Source: Ceratodon purpureus
Taxonomy: Eukaryota > Streptophyta > Bryopsida > Pseudoditrichales > Ditrichaceae
Assembly (NCBI GenBank): GCA_014871385.1
Contig: CM026426.1
Coordinates: 71,824,756-71,888,755 of the forward strand
Reading direction: 5' to 3'
DNA: 64,000 nucleotides
In this document: positions 54,795 to 64,000 of the stretch, piece after piece
How the letters are laid out: each line of letters begins with the position of its first letter
How positions within the stretch are numbered: the stretch's first letter is position 1
Program-made: the position numbers and the translations under genes
Notes under the pieces: model-generated
The model's database searches: none
What the model was told of the DNA's origin: nothing
What the model saw: only the letters and a program-made list of their open reading frames with translations

Positions 54795-55472
54795 ATGGTA
54801 GGTATTATGCACTACATGGTGGATAGGTTTTTGATTTCATGTTTCCTTCTAAATATTTCTTATAATTATTAACTAAAATCCACCACAATTCCAAACGCAG
54901 TTTTCAGTTCAGTGCACAAAATATACCTTGTTCAAGTTCACTAACTTTTTAGTAACTACTACCGCTGTTTCAGAATTCGTGTCAGAGATGTACCCCACTG
55001 AACAACTACTTACGAGGGAAGAGCAACTATGACGAAGTACACAGGCTCTGGGATCACGGTGTAAAGTTTCGTCAGTCACTCCAATACCGGTGCACAAAGT
55101 GCCGCGAATCCTGTACAAGGTTGCGATCCTTCACTTTCAAAAGAATCTGCACAAGCAGACACCACCACGTATATGTATATGTATATGTTACAAAAGCAAG
55201 CACATATCTCTCACTACCAAATAAGATAATTAAAGTACAATCTAGTAATTTTATTGTGAGTACACCAAACAAATTTACTCTTACAAAGCTCGATAATCTC
55301 TTCAAAAATCTACCACCGTGTTGGAGTAAAACAAAAGTATGCGATGTCAACATCTACCGAAAAAATGCAGAAGATCCACAGCAGGAATCCAGAAACACAT
55401 TATAAAGTTTACGTAGGAATCCTTACATAGGTATGTTTTGTAATATGATCAGTACTTATATTTTGGCCTTGA
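54795..55472. other. No recognised gene; short TATATG repeat
   Basis: A (TATATG)3-like microsatellite lies near 55170-55188. Otherwise no coding likeness was found. It is probably the 3' flank of the multi-AP2 gene. Confidence 0.4.
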
Positions 55473-58400
55473 TTAGTTCTCATCATCGGCAAGGCCAAAA
55501 TTCTTAGATGAAATTGCCGATTCCTTGGTCCCTGGCACGCTTTTTAAAACTCCCATCTCGTCCTTGAAAAAATCCAAAGACTCAATTGCAACTTGACCAG
55601 AAGTTGCACATATCAGACTTCCACTAGGCACGAATATTTCGCCTTCCTTTTGAAGAAGTCCAAACCCACCATCGGCGTCAGCTGTCTCCAACACAACACT
55701 CGCTTTGAGGAATTCCCCAGCCAGAATATCAAACGACGATATATCTGGCCTTGGTTTCTGTAGCTCCACGTTCTCTCTGTTCCGAGGCAATGATAGTGTA
55801 CCCACATTCTCAAGCGAGGTTTTGAGTAGGAGAGGTCTTCGATGAATCTTGTGAGTTGAAACATCTTGTAAATTCTCCTGTTCCTTCACTGAGGCCCCGA
55901 GATGACCTGCAGATAAACCTTGCTTTTCTTCCCACTGATCTTTACCGTCCAGCCGCTCGGGAACTTTGTCGTCCTCCAAAGAAAGCCTAACGACTTCCTC
56001 AAGAGCACCCTTTAAAAGCGGAGATTCAATCCGACTTGCACGATACATCTTGCGACGAGAAACTCGTCTTGCAGTTTCCTCTTCCTTATCAACACCATCC
56101 ATCTGTCCTCGATTATCATCCTTCAAAGTTTTGGAATCTTCCATATTCCGTGTACAATCAGCAGAATTGAGTTTCGAACCCAACCTTAGCTTCTCGGAAG
56201 CTTTGACGTCACGAGTAGAAGCAGTGACTCTACTATCGTCTTTCTTCCAAGCAACACTCAGGGGATTCACCTGTGAAAAACAGGAAGTGCTCTCGACTCC
56301 AACAAACGTGATTGGTTTAGAAGGTGCCTGATTAGAAGTGGGTGAATCGGACTCCTTATCTTCACCCCCAAGGATGTGAATATTAATGCCATGTACTGGA
56401 CCTGCATTTCCCACCTCGTCATGGCCATCAATCCGACCGGAAGGCAAATGAGGTCCGTCTTCGTCTTCATCATCTTCTGGGTCTTCAACTCTAGTAACGT
56501 TGGTCCGATCTTCAGCACTCCTCATGACTGAATTATTGCTTAACAACTCAACAGTCGATCTCAACACCTCAATTTCTTCAGGCAAATTCAGTTTTGCTTT
56601 CTCCCCAAACTGCTCATATGCCACCTACGTACCAGATCCAAAAAAACGAATTGTTCAATTTGGATTCATAGGATATTGCACGGAATCGGTTGAGACTGGC
56701 TGATATCTAATACCGAACTACAGCCGCAAGGGCTCTCTGAAGCTTAAAAAACACTAGCTGGTATAAGACAAATGTATATAATTACCAAATACGAGTGAGA
56801 TGTCTCAGAGTCAATCCAATGAAGATTAAATGTAACACAAATCGAGATAGATAAAAGACCCAGAGATTTTTGAAGACAGTAGAGTCAGTACCTGGTCATG
56901 AGCACGAGCAGCTTCTTCTGCAGTTAAATAAGTGCCAAGATAAGTGTGTTTTTTAAATACAGGATTGTAGTAAATCGACTGGAACTTGTGACCGTTAGAA
57001 TAGACGCCTCGGAAGTCTGCACGTCGAGTCATATTACCTCGACGACTGACTTTCTTACTAGTGCTTGCCCGAACAAACGTCCCTTTTCTTGACCGCATGG
57101 ACCTGCTTAAGACTTTCTGGGACTCCGATTCAGGTATAATCACGTCGAGGTCATCATTCGAACGAGCTTCTTCCCCATCCGAATCAACACCTGGAGGCGT
57201 AATTCCTGCGTTTGCGGGCTTGCTGCGCTTTCGTTTCATGGGTTTCCTATCTGAAGTAACGCCAAGTTTCGCACTCAATGATTCACCGTCATCTTTGTCA
57301 GAACTCTCAGAATTGCCAATGTCCATAGTTGCTACTTCACGAGCACCTGCACGACGGGCAGCATCCACTGAACTAAAGACACCCACTGAACAGTAATCCT
57401 TAAGCTTGGGATCGTAACACATTGCTTCAAAATCTCCAGCATCTGTGAGTTGGATAAGGACTTTCTTGATCGGCTGCCTGCCTTTGAGTTTTGCGTGGAA
57501 TGATTCAGGAAAGTTCAGAGGGGCAGTTGAACCTCGCTTGCGGTAGGCTACTTCATCATATGCATGAGCTGCCTCTTCAGGTGTATCATAGATGCCGATA
57601 TAAATATGCTTCTTAGTTCTGGGGACATAGATTTTAGCTTTAAACCGTCCACTTGGAGTGGCTTGCACTCCCATATAGTTTCGTTGAGACCTTCGTTTTC
57701 CAGCACCTTTACCTGAGACTCTCGCTCCTGGTCGAGAACCTCCAGTTTCCTCGTCAGGAACAGGGGTACGTTTTGACCTTGACAGCGGAGGCTTCGTACT
57801 AGATTGTGCAAATTTCTTCTCAAGTCGAGCCTTAGCCTCCTCTTCTCCTCGGATATTTCTCTCCCTACGTGATTTTAACACAGTAGGAGTAGATTCTTTT
57901 GTAGAAGAAGCAGGGCTTTTCTCTGCACTAGGAAGTGTCGACGAGGTGTTGGACTTCCTACCATCCTTATCCAGCATGGCCCTCCGCTTTGAAGTTGTTT
58001 TATAAACTTTCGCGTAGTCAGACTCCACAAAACAATCCTCAAAAGCTCTGTAAAACAAAGGAAAGAAAATTAGTTTCTAATTCTCGTCTTTAGGGTAGGT
58101 AGCATACTAAGAGATATGTAACCTTCTAAATTAGAGACTTACCTGTGTAAGTTGCTCTTTCGTGGGACCCGCTGAACTGCTTCGCTTCTTGAACCCAAAA
58201 CATAAGATTCCCGTTTCACAACATTGTTATCCTTCACGACCTCTCTCGAAAGAGAAGCTGACTCTTCACCGTAAACTCCAGAATAGGTGTTTCCCTTACC
58301 CTTACTAATAAGGGCGCGTTGCTTCTTTGCAACTGCATTTATTTCTTCAAATCCCTCAACTTTCTGTTTCTTGGGATTCAGAAGCTCTTTCTCTAGCTCC

Positions 58401-61400
58401 CCTGTAGCTTCCAATTTCCGCTTCGACTTGAAAGGCGCTGTTTCAGGTGTCTCCCAACCCAACTTCTCAAGCCCTGAACTTATGCTGGCTCTAGGTGCTT
58501 TTGCTACTACGGTCTTCATTGTCAGTGCTGTAAAGCACAAATACAGATTCTATCAGTTTATAGACCACGCATGCAGAATAGCATTCTCACGTGTTGATAT
58601 GTCCAATGGAATTATTGCAGTTGCAATACAATTTCTGAAGATTCTAAATTTCGGTTCATCAAGCTCGAAGTGGCATGGACTTCATTCAAATAATGACACG
58701 CAAAAATCAAAAGTAGTCTACACTAAGAAATGCAAATCACAACTCGAAGAAGGTTATGGACAGCCCGATGGCAACTCAATCAAAATTCAACTATTGAAAC
58801 GACCAGGAGACCTGAAGAAGTTGTCGAAGCTTTTAAAAGATCAGGTCGCTCAGGTTCGGACAGATCATTTCCATCAGCTTCATTTACTTCAATACCGTTA
58901 GAAGGACTCGACTCAGACGAGCCCAATCTTGTATTCTGCGGTTTGTGTTTCCAGGATTTCACGACATTGCGGTAAAAAAATTCATCCTCTGGCACCTTAC
59001 GCTTCAGATCTTTGATTAAAAACACGTCTGACTTAGTTTGTGAAGCCAATCGCTTCTTTTTAAACCACTGTGCAATATCTTGAGCCTTGGGCTTGTTCCT
59101 GCCAGCTTCCGAGCTCAGTTTGGTATTCCTACTTACCTGCAACCAAAGGGAGAAGTCTCGTTTCAGTGATATTTCTTCCATACCATAGACGAAAGGAAAA
59201 GTTCAACTCTAAACCCTTTCGCACCTGATTTTTCTGTACTTTAGATCATATATCTTTAAACATCCATCACTAACGACGACGACGTGAAAAAATTGTCCAT
59301 GCTGCTGCGGAAGAAAATAACCTGTAAATCTTTCATATCAGGAAAATTGAGAGTAGACATAGAGCCCAAATCCAGCGCTTTCTGGTCACGTGCACGGGCT
59401 GCATCGAGCATAGAAGAAAACATTCCTACATACACTTTCTTCCTCACCTTGCGATCATAGATGGTGGCTTCAAATCTTCCTGACTGAGACTTACGCACGC
59501 CAGCTAACCGGAACTCTGGGTCCCCATTCCCAAGCTCCAACAGCTGCAGTTTCTCCTCTTCATTTAGATCTGCAGAAATAAATGGTTCCGCAGACTTCCC
59601 TCTTTTCTCTCTCCGGATCAGATCATCTTCCATTTTGACCCGTATACCTGAAATAAAATCCAATCCCAGTTCTGTATCTGATGGACCATTAGACTCCTCA
59701 TCCAAGTCAACGGAATCAGAACCAGTTATGGTTGACGCTTCACCTATGCTATGCACATTTGATTCGATGTTGCCAGAATTAAGCCCATCCTCAATCTCCA
59801 TACCTTCTTGACTAATTGCAAAATTGCTCAATAACAGCAGGCGATCTGATCCTGGTGTTTTTTCTAGACTTAGACTCCTCTTTGACCAATTCAAGCGACT
59901 GGAGTCTTTAGCCTTCCTTGAACTTGCTTCCTGATGTACCAGATTTTGAGATTGTTTACGAAATGTGCGTTCCTTAGAAACTTTCAAATACATAGATGAC
60001 GTCCGATACGAAGCCTCGGATGCAAGTGTCTGTATTTTCGCAGCTTGCGCATTTTCCTCTCTATTTGTTTCAAAACCACTTGGCAAGTTTAAGGCCTCCA
60101 CAGAAGTACCAAAAGAATTTGTCTCAGCTCTTGACACCTTTCCACCTGTATTTGACAGGTTTGACAAGTTCGACCGGGTGATTCCAAGTGTCACTAATTC
60201 TAACTCGTCATCTCTATTCTTACTACTGGATACCGAACGCCGTGTTACCCCTGAGCCATCACTCACAAAATAGCCCTCCATGGAATTTAATGAGGAGCCC
60301 AGAGCGAAGACTGAACTGAGCCCCAAGTCAAATTCAGAACCTTGCACAAAGTTGGTCACTGCACTCTTCCCCCGGAAAATTCTTGCAGCATCGTCATACG
60401 CTCGGGCAGCAGCCTCCTCAGTAGTAAAAGTACCCAGCCACAATCGCTTACCCTCCGGCGTACGAATCTCTGCCCCATAGGCTCCCCAAGGGCGCTTTCT
60501 AACACCAACAAAACGCGAGAAAAAAACTCTTCGACCCTGCAGACTTATAGTAAGCGCTAACACATAAGAAACTACAGTAATTCATACACATAAGTAGAAA
60601 ATCAATAAGCCCAGAGATTACCAGCAATTATCGAGCATAGGACCTAGTGTAGCTATCGAATTGATAAATTCTCGGCTATAAAGCAGATGGTCAGCGCCCA
60701 AATTCCTAGCTACGTTATTCTCATGGCCCATTATATCATGGCAGGTCTGAAAAGTCCGTAATAATCTTCCAACTATGCAATCCATGAGCGACGATAGAAC
60801 TGCGCAACACCTACCTGGCCTCGACCCATAGAACTGTCTCTTGGCGTTTGCGCCTTTGACTTGCGTTTAATAGCTAGACCCGGAATTGCACGAGGTTCTC
60901 GAGGTCCACATCGTACCCCCATAGTAGCCATGTCTAGTCCTCCAAAGTCAATAGTTGGGAGGATACTTAGCTGCTCATATGACCTTTTCCCCTGTAGCAT
61001 CCCTGTAAGGAATTGTGAATTGCAAATCAGGCCTACCCGGTTGAGATCTAAGGGCCCAATGTCCACCAAACAGGAAACATCTGGACCACCTTTTGCACGC
61101 CGCTTCATAGGCCCTCCATTAATGAAAACTTGACCTGGAGTGTTCTGACGACCTAGCTTGTCGTGATGTGGACTTCCACTGCGATGAAAACTTCTGCCAG
61201 CTCCACTCAATCCATGATCTGAACCAGCTTTCAACCCACTGATGGGCCCCGTATACGGAAGAGAGATCCCATGACTGCTTAGACGATTCCCTAACTGGGC
61301 ACGAAAGTGCTCTAGCTCACTTGCAACCTTAGTGGAAGTGGACCCAATTTTCAATAGCGCGTTGCCCATCAAGCTAGAATCTTCATGTCCACAACCTATT

Positions 61401-63243
61401 GCCCTGCAACTAGAATTATCTAAATTACATTCCAAGCAAATCTTCGTGCTAAATGGTGACTTATTCGCAATAGATCTTCCATCCTCTTTCATATGCAAGC
61501 CTCCTATTCACGCACCACAAAAATTATTAGATTTCAACGAATAAAACAACCATTCGTCTGTCCATCCATTCATGCATTCATCCATATATCTATCCCTCTC
61601 TCTCTCTCCCTCCCTCCTTCCTCCTTAGTTTTAGATATTTCATAGGGGCAGCACCGAATAGCCGGGAAAAGTATGCAACCTTGCGTTCTTCTTGCAACTG
61701 GTCTGGGATTGATGAACGAGACAGTTTCCACAAGTTTCAGTTCACCATGCACTTGTTCAGTCACCATCTTCCCGCTTGTTAACCTCTGTGACCCGTATTC
61801 CCCCACTGAGCAACTTTCTGATAATAGAACAGCCATCGGTTGCTGGTTGACAATAACTGAAGCCCAGAGCTTAGGAGGAGTCATAACCTCCATCTGATGT
61901 GCAACTGCAGCTGCCAGAACAAGCACGGAAAACTCCCCAAGGGAAGGATGCTCCATTAACTGCTGGTTTTTCAGTGTAATAGGATTTACTGTAAAACCAT
62001 TCATTTGCTTGTGCATTTGACAAAACCTGCAATACCGACCAAATAAATAGCTCAGAGAAAGAACTCATAACGGAACGGGATGTACCACGTCTGCGAGCGG
62101 AACCAGGAGCAAAACAAGTGATCTCTACAACAAGAGCAGTCAAAAATGCGTCAACCTCTTTCATTCTAGACGAACAGAACAATATCCCGCATATAATTCG
62201 CTTTATTTGAACCGTTCTTTAAACCCTGAGAAATATAACCGAGTTTGTAACTAAAGGAAAAGTTCTATCCATTAAACTTCAGAAGGGGCAGAGGTCAAAT
62301 GGGCTTTTACATAAATTTAATGCGACTTAGACAAAAAGAAGATAGATGACGAGTTCACACACCTGGTGTTATTTGTATTCAAAGAAACAGGAAAACAGCA
62401 GCGTTCTCGCATCGGAAACTCGATAAAATCACACTGCTTGTATGGCGCGGAAGAGTCCTCCAGGATGTGCCAGAGACAGTACCGGTATCCCTGTAGGCAA
62501 TACTGAGAGCAACTCTGCCTGGCAGAATGGCACATATGACCAGAGCGCACTTTTGTGCTGTTCACATACGGATGATTAGACCTTGGCGAGAGTCGAGATA
62601 AATTTGTATGCAGTAGAGGGACTGAACAGCCAGTGGGAGGAGCCGAATTAGAGGTTGCTGCTGGAATTCGCCTTTGAGCAGCTGAAGTAAGAGGTAAACC
62701 TGGTGGATAAAGAGAGAGGTTCGATGGTAAGGATGATAAACCAGGGGATAGGAGGCGGACACATGGCGCCTGAGCAAGAAGGTTCGGGTTTAAGGTCAGG
62801 AGACCTGCTGAAGAAGAAGATATGGATCGATAGGCAACAGGAAGCGTTTCTGAAAGGGGAGAACTGGAATCTGGTCTAGAGGTCTCATCAAGCACTCCGT
62901 GCCCTGCAACGTCACCAGTAGAGATCTGCGTGGACATTGTGGCGCTTGGAGATTCCAAAATTCTCTGACCAGCTAACACAGGTGCACCAACCCCTGAGTG
63001 AACTTTTTGCCTCCAGACGGCAGTTCTTGCACGCGACGACAACAAAATGCTGGAAACTGAACTCGTGTAGACTATGGGACTCAGAGCTAAAGTCTCTTTT
63101 TCATGCTTAACCTTAAAATCTAACTGCGTCAAGTCAAATTTGGCACTGTATACTTTAGATTTGATATCAATACGCCGGCCTGCAGATGACACTTCAGCCT
63201 CACTTCCCTCAACCGGAGTTGGCTTCTCAACGTTGTCTTCCAT
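55473..63243 (-). CDS. Multi-AP2 protein with N-terminal zf-C3Hc3H domain, eight exons
   Basis: Exons: 63243-62363, 62026-61680, 61509-60815, 60536-59322, 59136-58812, 58527-58143, 58047-56892, 56624-55473. Splice pairs are GT-AG, and phases 2, 1, 0, 0, 1, 2, 0 match across all seven junctions. The total is 6,156 bases (2,051 residues). Residues 238-300 form a zf-C3Hc3H domain ([25 protein letters not shown], then RFCQMHK across the first intron), as in INO80D and KANSL2 chromatin proteins. AP2 domains lie at about 650-705 (ERF-like, [15 protein letters not shown]), 984-1040, 1406-1466 and 1626-1685, and a degenerate one at 1477-1527. Linkers are charged and Ser-rich. I infer a nuclear DNA-binding protein, perhaps tied to chromatin. 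Met at 63243 was chosen because an acceptor lies at 63268, implying a 5' UTR intron. Two adjacent genes remain possible if the exon at 61509 begins a new gene. Confidence 0.75.
56574..57020 (-). other. AP2 domain 5, split by an intron
   Basis: [20 protein letters not shown], then [19 protein letters not shown] on exon 7, then [17 protein letters not shown] on exon 8 (56624 downward). The phase-0 intron 56625-56891 falls inside the helix region, and joining restores the family pattern. Confidence 0.88.
57315..57467 (-). other. Degenerate AP2-like repeat 4
   Basis: [19 protein letters not shown], then [20 protein letters not shown]. It keeps the VG.F.S..DAAR pattern of domain 2 but lacks the GVR start and the LNF end. 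Confidence 0.5.
57498..57680 (-). other. AP2 domain 3
   Basis: [19 protein letters not shown], then [20 protein letters not shown], then [12 protein letters not shown] clear AP2 domain. Confidence 0.9.
59322..59510 (-). other. AP2 domain 2
   Basis: [18 protein letters not shown], then [20 protein letters not shown], then STLNFPD. It is a clear but divergent AP2 domain. It ends near the exon boundary. Confidence 0.85.
60342..60512 (-). other. AP2 domain 1 (ERF type)
   Basis: [20 protein letters not shown], then [20 protein letters not shown], then RGKSAVTNF, a canonical ERF-type AP2 fold with the WLG and AAR.YD hallmarks. Confidence 0.92.
61586..61630. repeat. CT-rich low-complexity tract
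   Basis: A run of CTCT and CCTT units lies within the intron between exons 2 and 3 of the multi-AP2 gene. On the gene's strand it is purine-rich. Confidence 0.7.
62363..62532 (-). other. zf-C3Hc3H domain, first part
   Basis: This holds the first Cys/His set of the zf-C3Hc3H domain (C238 onward). The last C..H pair (FCQMH) is encoded at the start of the next exon, 62026-62008. Splitting of the domain by a phase-2 intron, with the split Arg codon and the following FCQMH motif restored exactly, is strong support for the junction. Confidence 0.75.
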
Positions 63244-64000
63244 TTCTTGCCAGTGTGACACTTTCACCTGTAGAAACAAGCTGTTCTTTCATTAGCTCTT
63301 GATGGATCCTGAAATGCGACTGCATGTCTGATAATTTAAATAAAACCAAGGCCACATGCACTTCAAGCGCAAGATCTTCAGAATCTCAGTGAAGAATGTA
63401 TTTTCAACAATCAAAGAATGCCACTAGAATCTTACTGCTGAAAGAACTCATTGTTATATTATCGCACACCAAGAAACCGTGTTAGACCCCAAGTTGAGTC
63501 TACATTGCACGTATTTCTGCAGGTGAGATCACAAAGGGTACAAGGAACAATATCAGAGAATTCATTTGTACGCTTAAAAGTTTTGGATTTAGAAAAACGA
63601 ATTATCATTGCCACGTTCTGTAGCTCCAGGTACATATTTACAATTCTTGTTGAACTTAAATAGCAGAGACAGACGCAGTAAATCGTCAGCTGGGATACGA
63701 ACTGCCACCATCAAGTGACTATTGGCCTCGTAGCTAACCTAAATGGATCAACGTTTTACGGTCGTTAGAAACACCTAGTCAATAAAATTAAATTCTGCAA
63801 CAGAGAACATCTTCAATCCTCGAAGACGAATCGTAAAGAGCTCCATGTCAGCCCTGATTAACGTTTTAGCCATAGCTCTTAGAATGAACATGCATCTAGG
63901 TACGGTGCAGGGTATGGAAAATAAATACACAAACTACACAAGTATTTCACTGAACCCAGGAATTGCTTTGGAGAACCCAAAAGAGACTCGATAATAGATA
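63244..64000 (-). other. Upstream region of the multi-AP2 gene
   Basis: An acceptor (TTTCTACAG) at 63268 suggests an intron in the 5' UTR, so the first exon and the promoter lie further up, possibly outside the window. I see no clear coding sequence here. Confidence 0.4.

Noticed and set aside
1-64000. CRISPR arrays, bacterial operons, riboswitches, rRNA genes
   Set aside because: None seen. The spliced genes and plant transposons mark this as nuclear eukaryotic DNA.

Overview
The window looks like nuclear DNA of a land plant or close relative. It has spliced genes with short introns, AP2/ERF and B3 DNA-binding domains, and plant transposon families (CACTA, PIF/Harbinger, Tc1/mariner, a non-chromovirus Ty3/gypsy retroelement). 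The moderate AT richness and dense, mixed transposons would suit a bryophyte or lycophyte, but the sequence alone does not settle the species. About three quarters of the window is mobile DNA or its debris.

Layout: 1-1 kb, decayed PIF/Harbinger transposase (minus). 3-6.5 kb, a two-B3-domain gene plus pieces resembling chaperonin-60 and a ROOT UVB SENSITIVE (RUS, DUF647) gene, all on the minus strand, which may be captured gene fragments. 7-9 kb, unrecognised minus-strand ORFs, one with a CCHC knuckle. 10.7-16.6 kb, a CACTA (En/Spm) element with a tnp2-type transposase (minus), holding a perfect 27-bp inverted repeat at 12.4 kb. 18.8-20 kb, an unknown Cys-rich protein (minus). 20.6-29 kb, plus-strand transposon-like ORFs and a previously unrecognised five-exon gene with consistent intron phases.

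29.6-47.1 kb is one very young Ty3/gypsy LTR retroelement of 17.4 kb. Its two 1,275-bp LTRs differ at only two positions that I can see. It has reading frames upstream of gag, then gag, pol, and a large extra module of three ORFs between pol and the 3' LTR. 48.8-50.1 kb holds a near-complete Harbinger transposase split by one stop codon. 51.4-54.8 kb holds two related MITEs with TA target duplications and a Tc1/mariner transposase remnant.

55.5-63.3 kb is the most interesting host gene: an eight-exon minus-strand gene for which I can build a 2,051-residue frame. It encodes a zf-C3Hc3H (INO80D/KANSL2-type) zinc domain followed by four clear AP2 domains and one degenerate AP2 domain, an architecture I do not recognise. 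All seven introns have matching phases and plausible splice sites. It is probably a nuclear DNA-binding or chromatin protein.
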